64,000 nt of DNA from Nymphalis io (taxonomy: Eukaryota > Arthropoda > Insecta > Lepidoptera > Nymphalidae): assembly GCF_905147045.1 (NCBI RefSeq), contig NC_065896.1:9821001-9885000 (forward strand). Direction: 5' to 3'. The position numbers and the translations under genes were made by a program. The notes below the pieces were generated by a model. The model saw only the letters and a program-made list of their open reading frames with translations. It did no database searches and had not been told where the DNA came from. Shown here in pieces: positions 46,491-59,080 of the stretch (positions are counted from its first letter, which is position 1; every line of letters begins with the position of its first letter).

Positions 46491-47417
46491 ACAGATTGAT
46501 AAAATCGTATTCAATCATTTTACTTTACCATGCTTGTTAATATATGTATTTTGATTTAGTTAATTTCAGTCTTAGTCAATTGCGTTAAATTAAAAAAAGA
46601 TAATTTCAATTTTAATATTATTTTTAAACCAATATACATACATACAATACATGTAACATAACTTACACGTGCTAAGTTAAGTTATGTGGATTTGGTATAA
46701 AATTTATCTTTTACTGAAATTTATTAACTATTTTTTATACTTTTTTTACTTTAAATAAATAGGATACAGATATAATAACAAGGTTAGGTAACTAAAGGTC
46801 GCGTGACACGTCATCGTCGTCGGCGCTTAATATTTGTTGCCAATCAATCATATCTGTTAATAATCCCATAGTTAATTACTCTCAGTTGTCATGTATACAG
46901 TTACCAGTTTGTAATGAGGACTTAGTTGAGGTGAACTGTTTTATGATTAATTAAAACCTATTTTGAAATTAAATGATTAGTAGTGTTCGAATTCGAATCT
47001 TCTACATACATTACATACATATTGGTGTGCCTTTATATACGACGGCGTGTTGCTTATTTTTTTTTATGAAATTTATATTCGGACTGTCAAATAGACCAAA
47101 CATCCATAGATAGATAGGCTATTGGTAGTTACACCGGTTCGAATGATACGATTTTTTAAATATATAGATATAAATTTGAAGTTGCGAATATTTTTAACAA
47201 TAAAATGTTTCAAAAATATTTAGATTATAAATAAATGCCGCATACCTAAATTAAGTTAGAGTTTAAGTGAGTAGAGAGTAAGTGAGTTATGTGTCTCGCA
47301 ATCCTCAACATTGCGAGACACGTCGTTTCGTTCTTTGGTAATTATAAGCAATAGAACACGTCATCCTTCATCTCATACAAATTAGAATTTAATTACAATA
47401 ATTATATATGTAATTAG
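46491..47417. other. AT-rich interval, nothing recognised
   Basis: No coding signal. A small inverted repeat gtgtctcgcaa/ttgcgagacac lies at about 47290-47322. Confidence 0.4.
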
Positions 47418-47725
47418 TAGTAGTCGAGATGGTTCAGTGGTTAGAACGCGTGAATCTTAACCGATGATCGTAGATTCAAACCCAAGCAAGTAATACTCAA
47501 TTTTCATGTGCTTAATTTGTGTTTATAATTCATCTCACCCTTGACGGTGAAGGAAAACATCGTGAGGAAACCTGCATGTGTCTAATTTCATTGAAATTCT
47601 GCCACATGTGTATTCTATCAACCCGCATTGGAGTAGCGTGGTGGAATAAGCTCCAAACCTTCTCCTCAAAAGGGAGAGGAGGCCTTTGCCCAGCAGTGGG
47701 ACATTAACAATCTGTTACTGTTATA
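47418..47725 (+). repeat. Metulj-like SINE (family B), full length
   Basis: A tRNA-like head gtcgagatggttcagtggtt, a B-box region gtagattcaaacccaagcaa, the middle caccttgacggtgaaggaaa-like block and the 3' block gggagaggaggcctttgccc are all in order. The head supports a tRNA-derived SINE transcribed by RNA polymerase III. Confidence 0.85.
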
Positions 47726-48014
47726 TTATTCATCTATGTACTGTCATTTTTATAACAATTAAAAAAAAAAAAACAAAATACACATTACAAATTTATAAAA
47801 AATTATATTATTATTTTTTCATCTCTAATGGCTAAATTCTTTAATTCTAGGAACAAATCAAGAGTCGCGTTAATATAACGTCAAAAATTGTCCAGTGTGG
47901 AAAGAGGTGGAGTAAGTTAGAGAAAATAAATGCTTGCGCTGATCATTAACACTTGGTACAAATAAGTTACTATAAACGAATTAGAAATCAATTATTTATT
48001 TCATTACGTTTATT

Positions 48015-48200
48015 AATAAATGAATGGATCCGGAATAATAGGTCACCTGATGGTAAATTGTATTCACCTTCTTACATCGCCAATGCGCCATCAAGTTCGA
48101 AAACTAAGCTGTTACGTCCTTTATAATTGTAGTTTCACTGGTTTACTGTCACTTCGATCCGGACCACTATAATACTACGTTGCGGTTTGGTGGTAGAATA
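48015..48200 (-). repeat. Family A retroposon, diverged
   Basis: ataggtcacctgatggtaaa, cttacatcgccaatgcgcca and cgttgcggtttggtggtaga mark the copy. Confidence 0.65.
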
Positions 48201-48459
48201 TATATTCAGATTGCTTATAAGTCGTTGTAACAATACGTTGTGATCACTTTTAAAAATTGTATATAAAGTTGTGTAACATTAAAATATAGTTCACATTAAA
48301 ACTGTCATCTGATAAAAATAAAACTTGTATTAAAATTTTGTTTCCTTGTTATTGTCTTACCATTTTACTACGTCTCACCATTTTAATTGATACTTGAAAC
48401 TTTAATAATGTCTTAACAGCAGTTTTGTGGGTTAAATAATTATAATTATGTTATGGAAT

Positions 48460-48596
48460 CATCTGGAGAATTATCTGTACCCCGGCAAATCCCTAAGGAA
48501 TTGGACGCCAGCAGACGTGGATCAACCTTCTGGGCTTTACGGTAGTGTGCGCAAGCGATAACTTGACGCCCCCAGAAGACGGTGTGGGTACGGTTC
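48460..48596 (+). repeat. Family G non-LTR fragment
   Basis: ttacggtagtgtgcgcaagc, gataacttgacgcc and gtgtgggtacggttc match the region around 51800-51860. It abuts the family A copy at 48597, which seems to have inserted into it. Confidence 0.6.
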
Positions 48597-48880
48597 TCTA
48601 GGTGGTAGACCTTTGTGCAAGCTCGTCTAGGCAGGTACCACCCACTCATCAGATATTCTACCGTTAAACGGGAGTACTTAGTATTGTTGGGTTTCGGTTT
48701 AAAGGTTGAGTGAGCCAGCGTAAATGGCACAAGAGACATATAATTTTCGTGCCCAAGGTTGGTGGCGCATTGGCGATGTAAGGAATGGTTAATAATTTTG
48801 ACATCACCAATGTCTATGGGCGGGTGTGACCACTTAACCCCAGGTGGCCCATTTACCCGTCCGCCTACGAAACAAGCATA
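48597..48880 (+). repeat. Family A retroposon, near full length
   Basis: Starts taggtggtagacctttgtgc and ends cccgtccgcctacgaaacaa with an A-rich tail. The 176-residue minus-strand open frame over 48446-48976 is entirely repeat-derived. Confidence 0.85.
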
Positions 48881-50475
48881 AAAAATAAATAAAAACATAA
48901 AGTTAAATTTCTTGTCATATCTAATAAAATGGTTAGATCTAATCTTCGATAGATTAAATGTGTAGTACCCGGCCAAACGGACTTGAACAAAGTTCTAACG
49001 CTAAAGGAAAATAAATGCCATTACAAATTATCCTAATTATATAGGTTTCTATAATTATTACTAACTATTAAAATATCGTATCTACAGGGATAGTCTTTGA
49101 TCACAAAAGCGAAAAGCGAATAAAACAATCTTATCAACAAATATTGTACATAAATACTTATATGTTATTGAATTCAAACAAAAATTATTCTTGTTTACGA
49201 CTTGTAAGGTATTTAAAAGAAAATATTTAGTAATAAGTCAGGCGACAGGTCGTTAGACTTAGCGACTGACCGAGTAACCAGGGCATGACCCCGACGATAA
49301 TTTATTTCCTTCGTTTTTAATAAGACTGCATTTTTCATTGTTATTCTAATTAGTAAATAAACACATGTGTACAAAAAACATTCGATATAACTATTTATAT
49401 AAATCATTATTCTTGTAGTTTATTTCAACGTAATAAAATGACAAATTGGAAAATTATAATTTTAGAGAGAATGATTTATACTTTTACGGATTCAACTTTG
49501 AAATATATTCACATCTCATTTTATATATTTTGAAAAACATTTGGTTAATTAGTTATTTACATTAAAACCTAATACTATATTTTATTAGTTTGTGTTTTTA
49601 TTTTATTTTATTCACCTAGTATCTTGCCTGACAGCCAAATCGGTAAAACCTTTGTAATTATATTGGTGCAAGTTCGAGTTTTATTGCTGAAAACCGCTTT
49701 CGCTTGTAATCTACACGAGTGTATGTGTAGACGTATATATGTATGTGTTCGTGAGTCAGCTATGGAACATAATGCTAACAAATCAACGTTGTTATTGCAT
49801 TGATCAACAAACAAAATTGAATTTTATTTAGTTTTACAAGTGAAGTTTTTATTTTTATATTTATAAAACGTTCTCGATATTCTTTGTCTTTCATTAAGTG
49901 TTGGCAAAACAGACTGACGTTTTAAAACAGAAATGTAATGAATACTAATACATACAAATACGTCGACAATTGCATTCTATAGAATAAATTTGGTCATTTT
50001 CTTTATCTTATAAGTAACTTTAAACTAACTTTAGTTTCGTGGTGAGTAACAGTGTCTTTCATGTTTATGTTATATGTTTTTCTTTGAAATAATGAAACGG
50101 CTATACTTATATATACATCTCAACATACATATCTGGCTGATTTTCGATATTATAGTTTGGTTGATGTTCAAGTTTGTGCACAAAAAGTCCCTATTTCCTG
50201 AGTCTTATGATCCGATAACAAGGCTGTCCGACACGACAGGAGAGAGGAGTGTATGGACTTTCAATTCATAACTAGACAGAAAAAGCCAAAGACCTGAGCG
50301 TCTTCAGACCTATAAGCTAGCCTCTAAGTATAAAGATACTCTCATGGTGTACTCTCAAAGTTTACTTATACCACGAAATTATTCGCTGAAAATGGACATT
50401 GTGACAAACATATAAGTCAGATAGATATGTATGTATTTGACGTTAAAAATAAAAAAATTAAAATAATAACTTTTT
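48881..50475. other. AT-rich interval with weak tRNA-like scraps
   Basis: 49238-49290 (gacaggtcgttagacttagc, cagggcatgaccccgacg) and 49625-49690 (gacagccaaatcggtaaaac) look like remnants of tRNA-derived SINE heads. No coding region. Confidence 0.3.
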
Positions 50476-50742
50476 TATAGAATAGGAAGGCGGACGAGCA
50501 TATGGGCCAACTGATGGCCATTGGCATTATAAGAAATGGTAACCATCGATTGCATCACCAATGCGCCATAAACCTTGTGAACTAAGATGTTATCTCATTT
50601 GTGCCTGTAATTACACTGGCTCACTCACCCTCCAAACCGGAACATAACAATACCAAGTACTGCTATTTTGCTGTAGAATATCTGATGAGTGGGTGGTACC
50701 TACCCAGACGAGCTTGCACAAAGCTCTACCACCAGTTAACTT
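50476..50742 (-). repeat. Family A retroposon, near full length
   Basis: Begins atagaataggaaggcggacg and ends gcacaaagctctaccaccag. A short TAACTT occurs on both sides (near 50467 and 50744), a possible target-site duplication. Confidence 0.85.
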
Positions 50743-51645
50743 ACTACATTTAGTTAATCAAAATAAAATATAAATTTTATAGACTCTAAGAGCCACATCT
50801 TCTTGAGCTGATGACGTGGTAAGGAATCTACATCCTGTTAGTCATACAAATAGGTACACAAGTTTAACTCCAAATAATTTAATAGATTTAAAGTTTCTAT
50901 CAGTTCTGTTCGTTAGTAGAATTTAACCAAAATAACTGTTGTATTCTAGTTGGTTTACATCGACTGCATTGCCACAGATCAGAAAACTTAGAAGTTCAGA
51001 TAAAATTTAGAATTGCGTAAATTAGGACCTTAGCAAAATTTTTATAAGGGAGCGCAATCTAAAAATATAACGCAAATAATACTTTAACTTGATACATCCT
51101 AGTATTAAATACAACTTCCATAAGTTTTTTTAGTCTGCAAATCTCTCTGTGCTCTTTTTTGTTAAAGCCATCGTAAAAAATCGTAAGATAATCTATCTAG
51201 CTAATGACTATTAAAATAACGTCCAATAGCCCATTTTTTATATATTTGAAAAATGAACTTTTTGTTAAATGTAAACCTCTTAGGGATAATTGGAAAATAG
51301 AAATATACTACTTCCAAACAGTTTTCTATTCTTAGATAATGACGTCACACTAAAAACATTTCTTCAGAAGCTAAAGTGGGAACGCAAATTGAATTTGACT
51401 TGATTGAAAACAAATTTTAAGTGTATTAAGCGCATACTATACTTGCTTTGTAATATACTTTAATAAGAGTAAGTAATAGTAATTGTAGTTTAATATGAGT
51501 ATCATTGTAAAGTATAAACGATCCCAGATACTTATTTTATTCTTGGTTGTGCAAAAAACCATATTTGTATTTGTTATCAGATAATTGTAAACATTGTTAG
51601 TTTATTATAATAATAAATATAGCAAGAATTAAATTACCCGTTGGT
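50743..51645. other. AT-rich interval, nothing recognised
   Basis: No coding signal or repeat family seen. Confidence 0.35.
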
Positions 51646-51657
51646 AGGGTTTACTAA

Positions 51658-51990
51658 CAAACCGCAGAAGGAAGCTGCGAAGCGGGAGCGGGAAGAGGAC
51701 GCCGCAATAGGCGTCGCCGGGACTAGGGGGGATCTCAGTGCCCTGGTAATCCTCCCTAGGGAATGGAGGCCTGCATAGGCGGGCCGTCCGTCAGAGCGTC
51801 ACGGTAGCATGCGCAAGCGATCCCGTGGCGCTCCTCGTTAAGAAGGAAAGGGTACCGTTGGGTTTTTTGTAGGTATTCTGATGTTCGAGGCGCAATCAGC
51901 TCCTTGGACACCGGCGAGCCCCACATACCCCCCCCCCCACTGTTTCCGTGGGGGAAAAGCGTAATGTGTTTTTCCAGTGTGAACAAAAAA
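51658..51990 (+). mobile_element. Family G: 5'-truncated non-LTR retrotransposon with target-site duplication
   Basis: AGGGTTTACTAA occurs at 51646-51657 and again at 51991-52002, a 12-base target-site duplication. The insert starts inside an open frame KPQKEAAKREREEDAAIGVA that continues through LSALVILPREWRPA to TAG at 51776-51778. A GC-rich 3' UTR and a short A-tail follow. This identifies family G as a target-primed retrotransposon. The clade is unknown from this tail alone. Confidence 0.75.
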
Positions 51991-52027
51991 AGGGTTTACT
52001 AATAGATCATTTATTTTATAATCAAAC

Positions 52028-52080
52028 ATCATTGGTTTGTATTGATGTGTTCCGATTGGAAGAGTTAGTGAGTCAGTGTC
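52028..52080 (+). repeat. Family A scrap
   Basis: ggtttgtattgatgtgttcc followed by gattggaagagttagtgagt matches a short central piece of family A. Confidence 0.45.
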
Positions 52081-53594
52081 TACAGATCGGATTATATGTA
52101 TTTGTATATTTAGACCATTCTCAGTGGACATTGTATATTTTATGTAAGAAACAGAGATGTTTCATATTTTATATAGATATATAATGCTTTTCGGCAGTCT
52201 ACTTCAGTAATTACGTTATTGCCGGCCAAACAATGGCTCTAAAAGCACACTTTGCAGCCGCGTCTGTTGTTTGTTAGGATAATGAACGATAGCAGTGATT
52301 TGCACTATTTTTTCCCAGATACCTGCAAGTCTTAAAAATCTTGAAACGCACAGGTTTCCACATTGCCATAGACAAACTTAACGAAAAATATTATTTGATA
52401 CGTATATAATTATAATTTGTATACTTAGTTAAAATCAGCAAGAAAATGAAACAAATTTTCATAAATTAACATTGACTTCACGAGCTCGTTAGTCGCTAGC
52501 GATGCCATTAAATTATATGATTTTATTATTGCTTATAAAAAAGTAAATAATATTTCTATTCAAATATTACCTAATTTGTTACACTTATTTAATTCCTTTT
52601 TTATCGAAAAAATAAAAGTTCTTCATCATTTGTATTGTTGTTATTACGACTACACGTAAAAAAACAACCCATCTAAGCTAGATATATCATAATATTATAG
52701 TTATGTATATTATATAATAATATTGTGCATAAGTGTTTGCGTAAACACTCTTGTACTCTATGAATATAGAGGTGAGGGAATTATCACTCTCATAGTCTCA
52801 TATTCAAATTTATATTATAATATTATTCACTAGTTTATATTTATATGAAAAATTCAGTTACTTATTATGTTAATTAAGTTATAGTTTTTTTTTTTCGTCA
52901 AGTAGAGATTTTTTTTATTTTTTTAATGTTAAGTTAGCTTATAATTGATTTTTTAAAATGCTTTATACATGCAATAAGACAATGTTTTTATAAATATATA
53001 TACTATGGAGATAACTTATACTTAAGTATATAACTTTGGCTTCTTATTTGATAAATTAAAAAATAAATAAATGAATAAAGACATATATGCAATACTACGA
53101 CAAAATATTTTTTTGAGGGACTTAGGCTTAATAAATGGGAATCAGACCTCAGAAGAACTTACGAAAGAAACTCAGTGGGTTTTCTTTAAACCAAATTTAA
53201 CATTTATAGGATTTACAGCTAATTACATTTTTTTTTTTTTAAGCTAAGCTGAGCCTGGATCTCATGTTAATGATCATTTTATTATTATTAAAATAAACAC
53301 AAACAAATGGGTAAAATCAAATCAATGCCCAACCTGTAAAAAATTAAACCTGCTAACTCATGTCATGACAGAAGTTTCGCAAAACTCTAATACTATTATT
53401 AATAAAATACATATATTAAGCATTGAGAAATACTACGAGGCTTATATTTGAGCTTAGCATTATAAAATCTCAAAATTAATAAGATGCAGCAATTTTTTTT
53501 TATTCCCTTGGATTGAGTTCACTCAATTAGCTATGCCCTTATTATGTGCCGCTGTCTGAATGCTTCTTAATTTGACGTTTTTATTTATTATCAT
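52081..53594. other. AT-rich interval with a family E scrap
   Basis: agaagaacttacgaaagaaa followed by ctcagtgggttttc at 53150-53190 resembles family E. Nothing else recognised. Confidence 0.35.
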
Positions 53595-53603
53595 TATATG
53601 AAT

Positions 53604-53915
53604 ACCGCGATGGTACAGTGGTATGAACGCGTGAATGTTAACCGATGATGGTGGGTTCAAACCCGGGCAAGCACCACTTAATTTTCATGTGCTTAATTTG
53701 TGATTATAATTCATCTTGTGCTAGACGGTGAAGGAAAACATCGTGAGGAAACCTGCATGTGTCAAATTTACTGAAATTCTGCCACGTGTGTATTCCACCA
53801 ACCCACATTGGAGCAGCGTGGTGGTATAAGCTCCATACCTTCTCCTCAAAAAGGGAGAGGAGGCCTTAGTCCAGCAGTGAGACATTCACAGGCTGTTACT
53901 GAACTGTTACTGTTA
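53604..53915 (+). repeat. Metulj-like SINE (family B), full length with target-site duplication
   Basis: Starts accgcgatggtacagtggta, carries the B box in gtgggttcaaacccgggcaa, and ends after two ctgttact units. TATATGAAT flanks it at 53595-53603 and 53916-53924. This is the best reference copy of family B in the window. Confidence 0.9.
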
Positions 53916-53924
53916 TATATGAAT

Positions 53925-54596
53925 TGGCATCTTTTTGTTTTGTATAAAACAATTATTATTAATTACTGCGATAATAAAATAAATAAAGAGTATAGTATAA
54001 ATACTTTTATTCGCGAAAGCATTTAAACAAAAAAACACACGATAAACACGAACAATGAACACGAGAATTTTAATTAAGATGATGGATTAATTCATTGTAA
54101 TATTACGTGTCATTAAAAAATTTTCGTATATTTAATTTTGAACAATACTTTATGCTATAATAAAAATATATAGGACAAAAAATGTATCTATATTATTTTC
54201 AAGGACTATTTTAAAATGATTGCATCTTTTACAAAGGACAGGAGGTTTGTACACGTCACCGGTTGGTAATCGATCGACCACATTGATATCTGCATAGCGT
54301 AGAGCCTTGACACGCCATCAGCTCAAGTATCACAGTTCGACTTATAGCACTCGAAGATTAAACGTTGTTGGATGTTAGTGAGAAACAATTAAAATAGAAA
54401 AAGTTTTTCTGTATCAAACCCAGACTTTAAAAGTTTGTGTTAAATTTATATTTTTACTAACGAAACGGCAGAACTTTCACCAGAAACTATAAATGGTAAC
54501 TGTATATATAGCTCCCAATATATAATATTAATATAAACCGGTATCTAGTAATTAAACAAGATATATCTTGTTACATATTAGATCATGGTTGGTTTT
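53925..54596. other. AT-rich interval, nothing recognised
   Basis: No coding signal or repeat family seen. Confidence 0.35.
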
Positions 54597-55125
54597 TATT
54601 TTTTTTTATTTTATAGGTAGGTGGACGGGCAAATTGGCCAATTAATGTTAAGTCGCCAATGTATCGCCAACCTTGGGAACTAAGATTTTACGTCCCTTGT
54701 GCCTGTAGTTACACTGGCTCTAATTCTTCAAAACAGATCGCAACAATAGTAAGTATTACTTTTAGTAAATAATAGTCTTTAATCGTCTCCCTTTTAAGGG
54801 GAAGCTTTTGGGGCTTATTTCACCACGCTACTCCAATGCGGGTTGGTAGAATAAGCATGTGGCAGAATTTCAGTGAAATTAGACACATGCAGATTTCCTC
54901 ACGATGCTTTCCTTCACCGTTAAGCACGAGATGAATGAAAATTCAGCACATGAAAATTCAGTGGTGCTTGCCCGGGTTTAAATCCAAGATCATCTGTTAA
55001 GATTCACGCGTTGTAACCACTTGGCCATCTTGGCTGGTACTACTGTTAATCATTCGAGTATCTAATCTCTAAAGTGGTGGTACCTACCCAGAAGGGATTG
55101 CACAAAGCCCGACCATCTAGTGTAA
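54597..55125 (-). repeat. Family A retroposon split by a nested SINE
   Basis: 54597-54780 (aggtaggtggacgggcaaat, aaccttgggaactaagattt) and 55070-55125 (tggtggtacctacccagaag, gcacaaagcccgaccatc) are two parts of one family A copy. The family B SINE at 54781-55040 sits between them. Confidence 0.8.
54781..55040 (-). repeat. Metulj-like SINE (family B), nested
   Basis: Complement of the reference copy: ccacgctactccaatgcggg, gtggcagaatttcagtgaaa, cttgcccgggtttaaatcca, and the head complement ggccatcttggctggtac. Confidence 0.85.
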
Positions 55126-55224
55126 GCGCATTGACTGCATAATACTGTGAAGAAGCTTAATGTAACTCAGTAAGTTTTTATGTTCCAGCTTTGCATAGGT
55201 AGATAAGAAAAAAAAGTATTTTGG

Positions 55225-55341
55225 GTAAGATTTGCGTAAAATCCGTTCTTAGTGAGCATCTACGTCGGGGAGGGAGTGGCTGTGACAAATATCAAGTTAA
55301 TCAGGTGGATAGTTTAGGAGATCTCGTGATGTTCATGTTCA

Positions 55342-55382
<41 letters not shown>
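55225..55382 (-). repeat. Family H repeat ending in an (AT)n run
   Basis: gcgtaaaatccgttcttagt, cgtcggggagggagtggctg and gacaaatatcaagttaatca match the other H copies. An (AT)n microsatellite occupies about 55341-55382. Confidence 0.75.
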
Positions 55383-55385
<3 letters not shown>

Positions 55386-56159
55386 TAAAATATTACCACT
55401 GTCACCCTAATTTACATTTTCAAATATAGAACAGTCCAAATACTTGAATAATATAATATATTAATGCTTTTTGTTTTATATGATTATATATTTGTTTATG
55501 CTTTTATATATCTTTGTATTAATATTTTCCACATATTTTACATTGGTTCTTTGCTTAAAGGTTGTCTGGAAAAAATGTTTGCTTTAACGATAAAGCCGCC
55601 TGTTGCGCTTATTTTTACATTCTGATTGATTATATACTTATGAATATTATATTTACATCAAACCACAAATCTAAATTTCTTTCGTTTTAAAAAAAATTGA
55701 ATCCACCGATAAAATATAAGAACATTTTTTATTTTTATTTATGTTCATTAAAACTATATTTAGTGTACATTTCTGAATGTAAATATAAACAAGCGTGGAA
55801 ATAAAATTTATCGTCGTTCCTTTCATAGCTTTTTTTATATAATCTGCATGCAAAGGAATAAAATAAAACACATGTAAACAACAGCTGTTTTTTTCACTCT
55901 TTTAAAAACTTCCATTCATGCTCTGTTAATCTATTTCATCTGACAAACTCCAACTTGTTGCAGAATTTATTTAAAAATAAAAACACGTAAAGGAAATTAA
56001 TTTATAATTACAGCCGCGTCTCATTTTTATACTTCTATATACTTTTAGTCTAGTTTTGGCTACTAGAGCAGTAAATAGTGTTAAGGTTTTAAAATTCACA
56101 AGTTTTGATCACAAGACACAAATATAATTTACAAAATTACAATCCGATGTAATAACATA
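55383..56159. other. AT-rich interval, nothing recognised
   Basis: No coding signal or repeat family seen. Confidence 0.35.
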
Positions 56160-56295
56160 GACAGAAGGACAACATCGCAGTTCCCAAGGTTGGTTGCACA
56201 TTGGCAATGTAAATGATTTAATATTTCTTACAGTTTCAATGTATATATGCGGTGGTGATCAATCGGGTGATTTATTTACCAGTCTGACTACCGAT
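56160..56295 (+). repeat. Family A retroposon, diverged 3' half
   Basis: cagttcccaaggttggttgc, acattggcaatgtaaatgat and gcggtggtgatcaatcgggt follow the family order. Confidence 0.6.
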
Positions 56296-56319
56296 TTTCT
56301 TTAAAATAAACAAAAATGG

Positions 56320-56530
56320 CACAGGCAAAGAGTGACATACGTGCTTTTCGACACATGTAGTTAGGTGGCAGTGTTACTGCCAACTCTCTAATTCATACTG
56401 CGACTACTAAGAATTTCTCAACAGTAAAATGCAAAGATATTTTTTAAATTACTCGATATGGTATTTGAACTGTTCACTTGACTTCAAGACTTCAAGATTT
56501 GCAGCCTCATTAGCTAGCTGCCAGACCATA
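56320..56530 (-). repeat. tRNA-derived SINE (family D), diverged
   Basis: ctaagaatttctcaacagta and gcagcctcattagctagctg followed by ccagacc follow the complement of family D. Confidence 0.45.
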
Positions 56531-56605
56531 TAATTGCTACGTTTTCGTCGTGACTTGCAATGTTTTCAAAGTTTATAGTGGAATTGTCATTATTTATAAC
56601 AGCCT

Positions 56606-56885
56606 CAGAATGTCCCACTGCTGGGCTAAAACGAAGATTTTGAGTTTATTCCACCACGCTGCTCCAATGCGGGTTCGTGGAATACACATGTGGCAGAATT
56701 TCAGTGAAATTAGACACATTAGGTTTCCTCGTGATGTTTGCCTTCAACGTCAAGCACGAGAAGAATTATAAACACAAATTTAGCACATGAAAATTCAATG
56801 GTGCTTGCCCGGGTTTAAACCCACGATCATCGGTTAAGATTCACTCGTTCTAACCACTAGGCCATCTCGACTTTTCCATCTCGGC
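56606..56885 (-). repeat. Metulj-like SINE (family B), near full length
   Basis: aatgtcccactgctgggcta, ccacgctgctccaatgcggg, cttgcccgggtttaaaccca and ctaaccactaggccatctcg are the complement of family B. A short tandem array ccatctcgac/ccatctcggc/ctatctcggt follows the 5' end. Confidence 0.85.
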
Positions 56886-58272
56886 TTTGCTATCTCGGTT
56901 ACTGTCATAATGTATTTCCATTATATTTCACCATTTTACTTACGAGTAATATTGAAACAAAAATTTCAATTTGCCGATCTAATAACTTAACGTTCTTAAT
57001 TTAATTTATATTTTTAAGTTGTAAATTCTCTTGTAATCTACTTATTTCTCAATCTTATATAAAAGTAGCACAAAGTATCAAATTACAAACGTAGGCTGAC
57101 TCTAATTAGTTTTCTTAAGCAACGTCCACAAAGTTTTTAACCTTTGAAAGAATCATGAAGTAAATTGCTTAGCGTTAACGTTTTTACTAATATATCTTAT
57201 TGATAATAATATTTATATGAATTGACTAGACAAAATATTATGTGTTGTTATTTTTAACTTCACAGATAAACGTTTATATATATAAAATAGTGAGCTTTAA
57301 TATTATGAGAAATCTTAATTTAAATAAAAAGAAATGTAATAAAAAAGGAACATAGAATTATCCGTTTTTAATGCCGCCTGACAATCGTGATGTCATTTTT
57401 GATAATCACTGGAGAAAATCCGAGTTGACATTACGCGGGCAATAATCAAGAGAATAATACAGTAATTTAATTTTGAATGACTATCTCACGGGCTAGAGGA
57501 TCCCTATCTGCAGATCTCGAGGTTCTGGACCCCGGATTAACAACAAATATGTTTCTTTTGCCATACGGCACTGTTATGTGACATTGTTGTGACTTTTGTT
57601 TGAGAAAAGTATTATATCTTACCTATTTGCCGTTGAGAGTGGTCGCACTGACCGAAATCTGTATTGTTAATGTTTAATTACAGAACTATCGAAAAAATCA
57701 CATATACAATTATAGAAAGCAAACGATTTACTAGCGCGCGCATGTGTGTATGTTTTTGTGTATATGTGTGTGTGTTGTGTCCTAAAACTACAAATCTTAA
57801 CCCTAAGGGAATATACCCCGTACTATCCCCCAAAAAAGATCCTAAGTATAATTTACAAAAATATCCTCTATATTTCTATAATTAGTGTTTTAAAAATATA
57901 TATTAAAATGATCATACGAAGTCGATTTGATTGCTAAGTAAGTATACATTATACAAGTCATGTCGAAGCTACTTCAACTACTGAACGATATCCTGTAATT
58001 AAAAATCTTCCAATGCATTTAAAAAATACCGTTAAATATAATTCTCAACTCTATTACCCAAGCGTTACGGATCTATTTTGTTTGCACAAATTGAAATCCT
58101 ATAACTATTAATGCGTAAAACATTGAATTTTTCACCTCGACGCTTTATTATACGGTTGCAAATTATTTTACTACTTTAAATGAAGATATCTGTCATTAAA
58201 GATGTGCAATGTTCAGTCAATTTGCTACCGTAATTGCTTGTGCATAGAGTGAAAAACATTTTGAAATTTTAC
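56886..58272. other. AT-rich interval with a (TG)n-like run at 57740-57780
   Basis: 57480-57545 (cgggctagaggatccctatc, ggttctggaccccggatt) resembles a decayed tRNA-like SINE head. The region at 57740-57780 is a TG-rich simple repeat. No coding block. Confidence 0.35.
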
Positions 58273-58382
58273 ATAAGATATTAGTATGGATATGGTGTGT
58301 TGTATGGGTACATTTTGCGGCGACTGGGGCGGTAATGGTTTCCGCCTGATAGCTGAATGGGGTCTGTCAGCGCTCTTTCGCG
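58273..58382 (-). CDS. Candidate exon, product unknown, frame ambiguous
   Basis: A GC-richer block in AT-rich DNA is bounded on the minus strand by atattcag|CGCG and CTTAT|gtaaaa. One frame (starting two bases in, ending in phase 0) reads ARKSADRPHSAIRRKPLPPQ and on to PIQHTISILISY. Another frame, in phase 0 from the same acceptor, reads RERALTDPIQLSGGNHYRPS and ends RRKMYPYNTPYPY with TAA at 58283-58281. Both look protein-like. The second would make it an alternative terminal exon joined to 62740; the first an internal exon. It may not be an exon at all. Confidence 0.3.
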
Positions 58383-58964
58383 CTGAATATTCGCTTAGTA
58401 ATTGATTAAAATATATGTAATCGTTGGGAATGAAACCAACATGGTTGTCGTTCATGTCATTAATGTACGAAATTTTTTTATTGAATGAAAACGTACTGAA
58501 TGAAGATTACATTTAAATTTGGAAAACTTTGTCGATTTGTAACAATAAGGTTATTTCGATTGGTCGTTGAGTAATATTTAATGTCATTTAAAAACAGGAT
58601 TATAGAATGTTAGTTATATTTTTGTGCTTACGCATTGCATATAACAAAAAAAAAAACAGTATAACATCGTTTTTCTCAGATGAAGAAATATAGTATATGT
58701 GTAATTTATATATTTTATTAAGACAAGTAATTGATACGGCTAAAACAAAGTCTACAATTACAAATTAATTGCTAACAGTCCTAATAGAACGATTGTAAAT
58801 TTTATAACAAAGCAGAAACGTCAAGTAATTATTAATACCACGAGCTCAACTTTAACCCTAAGTTATAATACAGCCATTACAATTGATTATAGGTTAAAAA
58901 GAATATTGGATATAGTTATTTTATAACGGTAGACTAATGGTAGTAGATCAGTGAATAGGCTGAT
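58383..58964. other. AT-rich interval, nothing recognised
   Basis: No coding signal or repeat family seen. Confidence 0.35.
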
Positions 58965-59080
58965 CGAGCCAAGTTATATTATAGGTGATGATAGCTCCTG
59001 ACTTATCTCATCAAGCTCAACTCGGGATTTGAACCTCGGTATCTGTCTTATAAGCCACCAGACCAATGGAAGCAATCAAA
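58965..59080 (-). repeat. Family D SINE head, diverged
   Basis: ctcgggatttgaacctcggt followed by cttataagccaccagaccaa is the complement of a tRNA-like head with B box. Confidence 0.45.

Noticed and set aside
48446..48976. 176-residue open frame on the minus strand, the longest in the window
   Set aside because: It runs antisense through a family A retroposon and part of family G. It has no protein-family pattern and its sequence recurs at other copies of these repeats.
51756..52131. Overlapping minus-strand ORFs of 76 and 97 residues
   Set aside because: They read the wrong strand of the family G retrotransposon tail.
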